The notes below the pieces were generated by a model. It ran no database searches. It was not told where the DNA came from and saw nothing but the letters and a program-made list of their open reading frames with translations. From NCBI GenBank assembly GCA_030154385.1, contig JASKJZ010000188.1, positions 1 to 5,612 on the forward strand: a DNA stretch of 5,612 bases, given 5' to 3'. A program made the translations under genes and the position numbers. Shown one piece after another: positions 1-5,038 of the stretch (the stretch's first letter is position 1; the number at the start of each line of letters is the position of its first letter). Source of the DNA: Clostridiales bacterium (GTDB taxonomy: Bacteria; Bacillota_A; Clostridia; Lachnospirales; Lachnospiraceae).

Positions 1-250
1 TGCCAATCGCCTGAATTTTATGTCTATTGAGAAGTTGGATGGTGACCGACAAGTGATCGTAAAAATCCGATACAATCATCAGGGATCGCCTGCTACCATT
101 CGGATGATATCTGAGGATGTAGTGGAATGTATCTTCGAGGAACCACAGCGTGCCATAACACCGGGGCAAGCCGTGGTATTCTATGAAGAGGAGTATGTCC
201 TTGGAGGCGGAACGATACTTGGAAGCGAACGCCCAGAGCATAACAGATAA
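1..250 (+). CDS. mnmA: tRNA-specific 2-thiouridylase MnmA, C-terminal end (5' partial)
   Basis: The reading frame is open from base 2 (the first complete codon) to the TAA at 248-250, giving the last 82 residues of a protein that begins outside the window. The ATG at 20 is internal, because in-frame coding continues upstream of it. The segment has the signature of the MnmA C-terminal beta-barrel domain: an IRYNHQGSPATI stretch followed by EPQRAITPGQAVVFY and VLGGGTI near the end. In the family, MnmA uses ATP and a relayed persulfide sulfur to make 2-thiouridine at wobble position 34 of tRNA for Lys, Glu and Gln in the cytoplasm. The catalytic cysteines and the PP-loop lie upstream and cannot be checked here. 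Base composition is about 47% GC, clearly above the gene that follows. No terminator is visible between this stop and the next gene 50 bases on, so read-through is possible. Confidence 0.93.
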   Translation, partial: ANRLNFMSIEKLDGDRQVIVKIRYNHQGSPATIRMISEDVVECIFEEPQRAITPGQAVVFYEEEYVLGGGTILGSERPEHNR

Positions 251-300
251 ATGTGTATAGTAAAAATGACACCATTAATATTTGACGGAGGGCTTATAAC

Positions 301-585
301 ATGAAAATAGTTAAAAGCGTTTCAGCAATGATACTATTAATAGCAATGTTTATATCAATTGATTTGGGCTTAAATTGTTTAGCTTTAGCTGTGCCAGAAT
401 TGCAAGATGGGATAGGATATCATAGTGTTTTGCAAAGCACATTGGGGCTTTTAGAAAATACGGGAATAGAAAGTCGTGCTAATTTTTTTGATGCATTTCG
501 AACCTCTATATGGATTACATTTTCTATATTTATGGCAAATACGGTGTTATATATTGTTTCAATAAGAAAGAAAAAAATAGTATGA
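301..585 (+). CDS. Small membrane/exported protein of unknown function (94 aa)
   Basis: I do not recognise this protein. The ATG at 301 is preceded by a good ribosome binding site (GGAGG at 287-291, nine bases away), which supports translation. Residues 1-30 look like a signal peptide: Lys at 2 and 5, a hydrophobic core at about 9-30, and an Ala-Leu-Ala at 28-30 that would suit signal peptidase I. A second hydrophobic segment at about 67-87 is followed by a basic tail (RKKK at 89-92), as in a stop-transfer anchor with the tail in the cytoplasm. The stretch between them (about 31-66) is polar and would lie outside the cell. If the first segment is not cleaved, it is a two-helix hairpin protein. 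The gene is AT-rich (about 30% GC by hand count, against about 47% for the preceding mnmA fragment), which suggests a recently gained or fast-evolving gene. A possible -10 box (TATAGT, 256-261) lies upstream without a convincing -35. A strong terminator follows at 602-639. That it is a real gene is fairly likely; its function is unknown. Confidence 0.65.
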   Translation: MKIVKSVSAMILLIAMFISIDLGLNCLALAVPELQDGIGYHSVLQSTLGLLENTGIESRANFFDAFRTSIWITFSIFMANTVLYIVSIRKKKIV

Positions 586-601
586 AATTTACCTTTATTA
601 G

Positions 602-639
602 AATACCCGACTTACTTTTGCAGTGAGTGGGGTATTTTT
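602..639 (+). terminator. Rho-independent terminator after the small membrane protein gene
   Basis: Bases 602-615 pair with 623-636 to form a 14-position stem with one G-G mismatch and one G-T wobble, around a seven-base loop (TTTTGCA). It ends in a run of five T (635-639). It lies 16 bases past the stop at 585 and would end + strand transcripts from mnmA and the small gene. On the opposite strand the hairpin is followed by CTAATAAAGG rather than a T run, so it is a poor terminator for the convergent gene at 681-1493, although the hairpin could still act there weakly. Confidence 0.85.
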
Positions 640-680
640 CATTCTTTCGGACAAATCGTTCTGAGTGAAATGTGATTGCG

Positions 681-1493
681 CTATAAGGGGTGTTTTTTTG
701 GTTTGCCCTGCTCAAACGTTGTATACTCTGTTACACCAAGAGATAAAAGAAGTTCACGGGTCTTTGCAAAACAGTAGGAGTAGTAGGTAGGAACATGCGC
801 ATCGGAGCCAATGGATAGCATAGAGCCACCTAGAGAAAGATAGCGGGCAATCAGTTTCTCGTCTGGATTTGGCCGATTCAGACTTTTATAGCCAGCGGTA
901 TTGACCTCTAGGGCAATTTCGTTTTGAATCAGAAAGCGGAGTATTTCATCCAGTACATTCTGATAATCCGCGATTTGAAAGTTAGCTCCCTTTGAGGGTG
1001 CATAACGAAGGGCATAATCAAGGTGTCCTAACACATGAATATAGGGATTGGCCTTCACATTTTCAAGCGTTGCTAAAAAAAAGTGAGTGATTGCTTCTTG
1101 TTCACTGCATCCTTCCCAAAAGGAGGGATGGTAGGGGTCGGCTCCATCTGCCAGATGTGTCGATCCAATAATAAGATCAAAGGAATAAGAGGCAAGCAAA
1201 GCCTTTATTTGTTTTTGAATGGAGGGAGTAGTGCCAAGACCGAGTTCAACCCCTCTTTTAATCGAAATTCGGTCTTTGTAGAGGCATTCAAGTTGTGCCA
1301 GTTTATCGAAATATTCGGCTGGTGAAAAAGTAAAGGTTAGCCCCTCCTTGTTTTTTGGAAAGTCATAGTCCATATGATCCGTTAAATAAAAACTATTATA
1401 AGAGCGAAGCAGTGCCTCTTCGATCATATCCTCAATAGGCGTGGCAGAATCCGATGAAAAGTTTGAGTGAACATGGCAATCGGTACGTATCAT
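681..1493 (-). CDS. hisJ: PHP-domain phosphoesterase, histidinol-phosphatase (HisJ/HisK) type
   Basis: A 270-residue PHP-family hydrolase, close to the usual length of stand-alone histidinol-phosphatases. The metal-binding motifs are all visible: His7-x-His9 (DCHVHS), Asp39-His40 (LTDHMD), Glu83 (GVELGLG), His113 (GSTHLADG), His157 (LGHLDY) and Asp231-x-His233 (IGSDAHVP). These are the ligands for the metal cluster of the PHP fold. In the family, HisJ/HisK removes phosphate from L-histidinol phosphate, the penultimate step type of histidine synthesis, in the cytoplasm. The start at 1493 is fixed by a very strong AAGGAGG (1498-1504) with a short four-base gap, and by the MIRTDCHVHS opening typical of the family. 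It lies 68 bases downstream of rqcH on the same strand with no clear terminator between them. No other histidine gene is in view, so the substrate is inferred; a different sugar- or nucleotide-phosphate phosphatase of the same fold is possible. An A7 run near the 3' end (plus-strand T7 at 692-698) is the one place where an indel error could alter the last few residues. Confidence 0.85.
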   Translation of the reverse strand: MIRTDCHVHSNFSSDSATPIEDMIEEALLRSYNSFYLTDHMDYDFPKNKEGLTFTFSPAEYFDKLAQLECLYKDRISIKRGVELGLGTTPSIQKQIKALLASYSFDLIIGSTHLADGADPYHPSFWEGCSEQEAITHFFLATLENVKANPYIHVLGHLDYALRYAPSKGANFQIADYQNVLDEILRFLIQNEIALEVNTAGYKSLNRPNPDEKLIARYLSLGGSMLSIGSDAHVPTYYSYCFAKTRELLLSLGVTEYTTFEQGKPKKHPL

Positions 1494-1520
1494 AAAACCT
1501 CCTTATAAGACCCATTTTTT

Positions 1521-1549
1521 ATAATACAAATTGAAAAAACTCATAGTAA
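1521..1549 (-). promoter_or_regulatory. Possible weak promoter for the PHP phosphoesterase gene
   Basis: Read on the - strand, TATTAT (1521-1526; five of six to the -10 consensus) lies 17 bases after TTACTA (1544-1549; only three of six to the -35 consensus). It sits between rqcH and the phosphatase gene, about 27 bases before the start codon. The spacing is right but the -35 is poor. The gene may instead be read mainly from the rqcH promoter. Confidence 0.3.
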
Positions 1550-1561
1550 GAGAATCATCAT

Positions 1562-3310
1562 TTAGGAAATCAAAGTCAGATTTGAAATATCTGGTTTTAT
1601 CGTGAGGGAATAATTGGTGTGGTAAATAACAAATCCTGGTTTTCCACTGTTTGGTTTTTTTACATGCTTTTTTTGAATATAATCAATCTCCACCTTATCG
1701 AGTTCTCTTCCCTTGGAATAGTAGCCAGCTAACATGCCAGCCTCTTCAAATACACGATCTGGAAGGTCGGTATTGCCATCTGTTTTTAAAATGACATGGG
1801 AGCCGGCCATCCCCTTTGCATGAAACCACCAATCGTTTCCAGAGGCAAATTTAAAGGTAAGATCCTCGTTTTGGTAGTTGTTTTTTCCAACATAAAGATG
1901 AAATCCATCCGAAGAAAGATAATGAAACGGGGCAGAGCTTCCTTTTTTTTCTTTACCCTTTGTTTTTGGTGTATGCTTCTTAACATAGCCGTATTCGGTA
2001 AGCTCTCGCTTAATATCCAAAAGGTCATCTTCCTTCTGGGCAATATCAAGGGAAGCACTTACGGATTCCAAATGCGCTAATTCTTCTTGGGTTTCAATGA
2101 TTTGCAGGGTAAGAGCCTCGTAGGTTCGTTTTAGCTTACTATAGCGGTCAAAGAATTTTTTTGCGTTTTCAAGCGGTGTCAAGGCTTCGTCAAGCGGAAT
2201 GGTAATCTCTTGATTGGTGTAATAGTTTTCACAAGTATATTGTTTGGTTCCAGGTGTAATCTGATAGCCGTAGGTTGTAAGAAGTTCACCATATACCTTA
2301 TAAGTCTCTCTTTTTTCTGTATCCAGAAGCTGCTTTCGCTGCAAATCATATTTTTTACTGGTGCGCTCCAGACAAGTTGAAACAATTCGTCGTAAATCAG
2401 AAGATTTTTGATGGATGCGTACGGAAGCTTCCTTTTGAGAATAATAATCCTCCAATAGCTTTGAAATACTATCATAAGACGTTGCATTCTCTTTTTGGTA
2501 ACAGCTTAAAGGCAGGGAGCTAAATTCTACGGGAATCGTTCCCTTATATATAATGTTGGGTGCAAAGCTTTCTTGTTTGATATCTTCCATCAACCGTATA
2601 AAGGTGTGGGAGAGATGGGTCGCCTCCAATGGCGAAAGGGCAGACGTATGGGACTGTGCGTCTAAAGAGGCTCTCTCGCAAAGCTCGTTCGCAATCAGTG
2701 GGCTAAATCCTGTAATGGAGGTATAGATTGCCTTTGATAACGACATTGACTTAGCTAGTACAACCGTGGAAAAGTCGTCGGCTGTCATCGTAAGGGGATT
2801 TTTCTTGTCTAAAGTCTTAGGAATAAAATAAGCGCGCCCTGGTAAAACCTCTCGAACGGAGCTTACAAGTCCAGAAATATGTTTGATACTGTCAATAATG
2901 GTATAGGTGTCGTCGCAAAAAATAATATTACTATGCTTTCCCATAACCTCTAAAATTAAGAATTTGGTACATTGATCTCCAAGTTCATTTAAGTGCTCAA
3001 TTTCGAATTCAATCACTCGTTCAAAATCGGGCTGTCGAATTGCAATGATTTTTGCACTATTTAGGTGCTTTCGAAGCAGCATACAAAAATTTGGTGCTGT
3101 CATCGGACTTTGCTTGCTTTGGTCGGTCAGATAGATGAGTGGCAGGGAGGCACTGGCGGATAATAGTAAACGCCTGTTTTCTCTCTCTTTTTTTATCGTA
3201 AGAAAAAGCTCGTCTTTTTCTGGTTGTGCAATTTTATTGATTCTACCCCCACATAGGGTCTGATTTAATTCGGATACAAGATTCGAAATAACAATTCCAT
3301 CAAATGCCAT
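1562..3310 (-). CDS. rqcH: RqcH / NFACT-family ribosome quality-control factor (Rqc2 homolog; formerly 'fibronectin-binding protein')
   Basis: A 582-residue full-length NFACT protein, similar in size to B. subtilis RqcH (YloA). Domains in order: NFACT-N from residue 1 (MAFDG opening, GGRINKIAQP at 21-30, FCMLLRKHL at 75-83, EVMGKHSNII at 121-130); a helix-hairpin-helix-like part near 201-214 (GFSPLIANELCERA); two coiled-coil arms at about 283-345 and 375-440; a Lys-rich linker (about 444-457); and NFACT-R at about 460-575 with VGKNNYQNEDLTFK, DWWFHAKGMAGSHV (493-506) and KHVKKP followed by GKPG. In the family, RqcH binds large ribosomal subunits obstructed by peptidyl-tRNA, recruits tRNA-Ala and adds C-terminal alanine tails that mark the stalled chain for proteolysis. 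The Asp97-Arg98 pair needed for tailing in B. subtilis appears here as Glu97-Arg98. The start at 3310 is backed by AAAGGAG (3317-3323), six bases upstream. It is divergent from the receiver gene and is followed by the PHP phosphatase gene. A surface adhesin role, as in old annotations, is less likely because no signal peptide is visible. Confidence 0.95.
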   Translation of the reverse strand: MAFDGIVISNLVSELNQTLCGGRINKIAQPEKDELFLTIKKERENRRLLLSASASLPLIYLTDQSKQSPMTAPNFCMLLRKHLNSAKIIAIRQPDFERVIEFEIEHLNELGDQCTKFLILEVMGKHSNIIFCDDTYTIIDSIKHISGLVSSVREVLPGRAYFIPKTLDKKNPLTMTADDFSTVVLAKSMSLSKAIYTSITGFSPLIANELCERASLDAQSHTSALSPLEATHLSHTFIRLMEDIKQESFAPNIIYKGTIPVEFSSLPLSCYQKENATSYDSISKLLEDYYSQKEASVRIHQKSSDLRRIVSTCLERTSKKYDLQRKQLLDTEKRETYKVYGELLTTYGYQITPGTKQYTCENYYTNQEITIPLDEALTPLENAKKFFDRYSKLKRTYEALTLQIIETQEELAHLESVSASLDIAQKEDDLLDIKRELTEYGYVKKHTPKTKGKEKKGSSAPFHYLSSDGFHLYVGKNNYQNEDLTFKFASGNDWWFHAKGMAGSHVILKTDGNTDLPDRVFEEAGMLAGYYSKGRELDKVEIDYIQKKHVKKPNSGKPGFVIYHTNYSLTIKPDISNLTLIS

Positions 3311-3342
3311 AATGTTCTCCTTTATTGTCCATAACTTTCTCT

Positions 3343-3348
3343 ATTATA
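3343..3348 (-). promoter_or_regulatory. Candidate -10 box of the rqcH promoter
   Basis: On the - strand a perfect TATAAT lies 32 bases before the rqcH start codon, giving an expected leader of about 25 bases that carries the AAAGGAG site. At 17 bases upstream the -35 position (TTTCTT) matches poorly. A TTAACA is present but 24 bases away, too far for a normal promoter. The -10 is convincing by position; the -35 is not. Confidence 0.5.
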
Positions 3349-3396
3349 CATGAATTTAACCAGAAAAGAAATTGTTAATGGAAAAAAAGACAAGAG

Positions 3397-3407
3397 TATG
3401 TTAAAAT
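3397..3407 (+). promoter_or_regulatory. Extended -10 promoter of the receiver gene
   Basis: TATG-T-TAAAAT is an extended -10 element (TRTGn followed by a five-of-six -10 box at 3402-3407), a form common in Gram-positive promoters that lowers the need for a -35. A four-of-six -35-like TGGAAA sits at 3379-3384 with a 17-base gap. Transcription should begin near 3413-3415, giving a leader of about 30 bases ending in GGAGG (3429-3433). It lies in the 133-base gap shared with the divergent rqcH promoter. Confidence 0.55.
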
Positions 3408-3417
3408 AATGAAGAAA

Positions 3418-3428
3418 AAGAATCCATT
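3418..3428. repeat. Inverted repeat, left copy (AAGAATCCATT), in the receiver gene leader
   Basis: This 11-base word is the exact reverse complement of 3811-3821, so the two copies bracket the receiver gene. It lies downstream of the predicted transcription start and directly abuts the GGAGG ribosome binding site at 3429-3433. As DNA it could be a protein site; as RNA it could pair with the 3' copy. A pair of 11-base matches can occur by chance in 5.6 kb, so only the placement makes this notable. Confidence 0.35.
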
Positions 3429-3443
3429 GGAGGAATTGATAGC

Positions 3444-3803
3444 ATGCGAAAAATATTATCGGTCGATGATAGTGTGTCCACATTGACATTGGTCAGAGAG
3501 ACCTTACGGGAGGATTACAAGGTGTTCGTTGTTACCTCAGGTGAAGAAGCTCTTTCTTTTTTGGAAAAACAAAAACCGGACTTAATTTTACTCGATTTCT
3601 ATATGATAGGGTTAGATGGGCTCGAGACATTAGAGAAGATGAATGAAAGAGAAGACTTTGATATACCCGTTATTATGCTCACCTCGATTTCTACAAAGCC
3701 ATTAGAGGATACTTGCAGACAGCTTGGAGCGGTTGCCTTTTTACCCAAACCATTTGATCCAGAAGTGTTGAAGAAAATGATTGCGGACGTTTTTGAAGGT
3801 TGA
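3444..3803 (+). CDS. Stand-alone CheY-like response regulator receiver protein
   Basis: A 119-residue protein made of a single receiver (REC) domain and nothing else. The phosphorylation site set is complete: acidic pair Asp8-Asp9 (SVDDS), phospho-acceptor Asp51 (LILLDFYM), switch Thr80 (IMLTS) and Lys102-Pro103 (LPKPF). In the family such proteins take a phosphate from a histidine kinase and act by binding a partner protein, as in chemotaxis (CheY) or phosphorelays (Spo0F). With no DNA-binding or enzymatic domain it cannot itself be a transcription factor. The start at 3444 follows GGAGG (3429-3433) at a ten-base gap. No kinase, chemotaxis gene or other two-component partner is in the window, so its pathway is unknown. 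It stands between divergent rqcH and the yicC-remA-gmk operon. It has no terminator of its own: its TGA stop overlaps the -35 box of the yicC promoter, so some transcripts probably run into yicC. The receiver assignment is very sure; the gene name is not, so none is given. Confidence 0.92.
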   Translation: MRKILSVDDSVSTLTLVRETLREDYKVFVVTSGEEALSFLEKQKPDLILLDFYMIGLDGLETLEKMNEREDFDIPVIMLTSISTKPLEDTCRQLGAVAFLPKPFDPEVLKKMIADVFEG

Positions 3804-3828
3804 CGAAAAGAATGGATTCTTATATAAT
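3800..3828 (+). promoter_or_regulatory. Sigma-A-type promoter of the yicC-remA-gmk operon
   Basis: TTGACG (3800-3805; five of six to the -35 consensus), a 17-base spacer and a perfect TATAAT (3823-3828) form the best promoter in the window. The -35 overlaps the TGA stop of the receiver gene (3801-3803). Transcription should begin near 3834-3836, leaving a leader of roughly 37 bases. That leader contains a small GTTTT/AAAAC inverted repeat (3836-3840 with 3847-3851) just before the AGGAG at 3856-3860. Confidence 0.75.
3808..3821. promoter_or_regulatory. Palindromic candidate operator inside the yicC promoter spacer
   Basis: AAGAAT-GG-ATTCTT has two perfect six-base arms around a two-base centre. 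It lies wholly between the -35 (ends 3805) and the -10 (starts 3823), where a bound dimeric protein would block RNA polymerase. Its right 11 bases recur in inverted orientation at 3418-3428. The two-base centre makes it unsuited to an RNA hairpin, so a DNA-binding role is the more natural reading. No regulator is known from the sequence. Confidence 0.4.
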
Positions 3829-3872
3829 AAACTTTGTTTTTACGCGAAAACAGATAGGAGATAGGGCGATTC

Positions 3873-4751
3873 ATGTTAAAGAGTATGACAGGCTTTGGAA
3901 GGAGCGAGAGAACGACCCCAGAGAGAAAATTTGTGGTCGAACTGAAAGCAGTGAATCATAGATACTGTGATATTACGATTAAAATGCCCAAGAAACTGGG
4001 CTTTTTTGAAGCTGGTATCCGAACATTATTAAAACAGTATATCAGCAGAGGGAAAATAGATGTCTTCATTTCCTATGAGGACTACACAGAGCAAAAATCA
4101 TTTGTACATTATAATAAAGAAATCGCGCAAGGGTATGTAGCAGCGCTCAAGCAGATGGCAAGTGATTTTGACTTGAAAGAAGATGTTAGTGTTACGACGC
4201 TTTCTAGATATCCGGACGTATTTACTCTGGAGGAAATGACACTGGATGAAAATGAGTTATGGGAAGATTTATCCAAAACGATTCAGGAAGCCGTGGAACG
4301 ATTTTCTGAGGCCAGGATTTTGGAGGGGGAGCATTTAAAGGCAGACATGTTAACGAAGCTTCGCTTTATGAGTGAATGTGTTGCGTTTATTGAAGAACGT
4401 TCTCCTGCGATTGTAACAGAATATCGGGAAAAGCTACATAAAAAAGTAGAAGAGCTCCTTGGAGATACCAAGCTTGACGAGGGGATTTTAGCAACGGAAA
4501 TTACTGTTTTTGCAGATAAAATTTGCGTAGATGAGGAGACGGTTCGATTAAAAAGCCATATGGATAATACGATTCGTACATTGGAGGAAGCCGATAATAT
4601 CGGTCGAAAGCTTGATTTTATTGCGCAGGAAATGAATCGTGAAGCAAATACGATATTATCAAAAGCCAATGATTTGGAAGTCACAAACCGTGCCATTGAT
4701 TTAAAAACAGAAATTGAAAAGCTTCGGGAACAAATTCAAAACATTGAGTAG
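3873..4751 (+). CDS. yicC: YicC/YloC-family endoribonuclease
   Basis: A 292-residue protein of the usual family length. The N-terminal YicC-like region opens with MLKSMTGFGR (1-10) and contains AVNHRYCDI (26-34) and SRGKIDVFISYE (58-69). The C-terminal region (DUF1732) runs from about residue 205 to the end, with DEETVRLKSHM (220-230) and the family block IGRKLDFIAQEMNREANT (243-260) followed by SKAND. E. coli YicC and B. subtilis YloC have been shown to be metal-dependent endoribonucleases; in E. coli YicC is linked to small-RNA turnover. The natural targets in this organism are unknown. The start at 3873 gives the conserved MTGFGR opening. The ribosome binding site is AGGAG (3856-3860), a rather long 12 bases away, with AGGG (3863-3866) as a closer alternative. 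The gene is driven by the strong promoter at 3800-3828 and is the first gene of the yicC-remA-gmk operon, with remA starting eight bases after its stop. Confidence 0.94.
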   Translation: MLKSMTGFGRSERTTPERKFVVELKAVNHRYCDITIKMPKKLGFFEAGIRTLLKQYISRGKIDVFISYEDYTEQKSFVHYNKEIAQGYVAALKQMASDFDLKEDVSVTTLSRYPDVFTLEEMTLDENELWEDLSKTIQEAVERFSEARILEGEHLKADMLTKLRFMSECVAFIEERSPAIVTEYREKLHKKVEELLGDTKLDEGILATEITVFADKICVDEETVRLKSHMDNTIRTLEEADNIGRKLDFIAQEMNREANTILSKANDLEVTNRAIDLKTEIEKLREQIQNIE

Positions 4752-4759
4752 GTGCATAT

Positions 4760-5038
4760 ATGGGACAATTCATTAATATCGGGTTTGGAAACGTGGTAAA
4801 TACCGATAAAATCATTGCAATTATTCGGCCGGAGGCGGCTCCAATCAAGCGGATGATACAAAATTCTAAGGACAATGGTGTTGCTGTTGATGCAACCTGT
4901 GGAAGAAAAACAAAGGCTGTTCTTGTCATGGAGAGTGGGCAGGTTGTATTATCTGCATTGCTGCCAGAAACCATTGCAGGCAGAACAAATGAAGGTAAAA
5001 TAATAGAAAGCCGAATCAAAGGGGAAGACAATGAATAA
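4760..5038 (+). CDS. remA: RemA-like DNA-binding regulator (DUF370; extracellular matrix regulator family)
   Basis: A 92-residue DUF370 protein covering the whole family length. Typical blocks are INIGFGNVV (5-13), PEAAPIKRMIQ (24-34), VDATCGRKTKAVLVM (43-57) and LSALLPETIAGR (64-75). In B. subtilis RemA forms ring-shaped oligomers and binds repeated DNA sites to activate biofilm matrix and osmoprotection genes. In Clostridia the targets are largely unknown, so a matrix role here is inference. By unaided alignment, two arginines important in Bacillus-type RemA (around 18 and 51) are lysines here (17 and 50), keeping the charge. The start at 4760 follows AGGTG (4750-4754), which overlaps the yicC stop, at a five-base gap. 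The end overlaps gmk by eight bases, so remA and gmk are probably translationally coupled. The position between yicC and gmk is the conserved Firmicutes arrangement and strengthens the call. Confidence 0.93.
   Translation: MGQFINIGFGNVVNTDKIIAIIRPEAAPIKRMIQNSKDNGVAVDATCGRKTKAVLVMESGQVVLSALLPETIAGRTNEGKIIESRIKGEDNE

Noticed and set aside
282..287. TTGACG just before the small membrane protein gene as a -35 box
   Set aside because: It overlaps the ribosome binding site, and any matching -10 would fall inside the coding region, so it cannot drive the full gene.
251..300. Riboswitch, tRNA or small RNA in the intergenic gaps
   Set aside because: The gaps are 50 to 133 bases and are taken up by promoter boxes, ribosome binding sites and one terminator. 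No cloverleaf or known riboswitch core is visible, and no repeated array suggests CRISPR.
602..636. The hairpin as a bidirectional terminator also serving the - strand genes
   Set aside because: On the - strand the stem is followed by CTAATAAAGG without a T run, so support is weak. It is called only for the + strand.
690..700. A7 run near the end of the PHP phosphatase gene that could act as a -1 frameshift site (A AAA AAA)
   Set aside because: A -1 shift would add only about 30 residues with no recognisable motif, and no stimulatory structure is evident. The zero-frame protein already has the full family length.
1519..1526. TATAAT on the + strand at 1520-1525 as a promoter
   Set aside because: There is no -35 at a proper distance and no + strand gene downstream; the site reads into antisense of rqcH. 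The match comes from an AT-rich gap.
4283..4696. A 137-residue open frame on the - strand opposite yicC
   Set aside because: It is Ser-rich with low-complexity composition typical of antisense frames, and lies fully inside a clear yicC gene.
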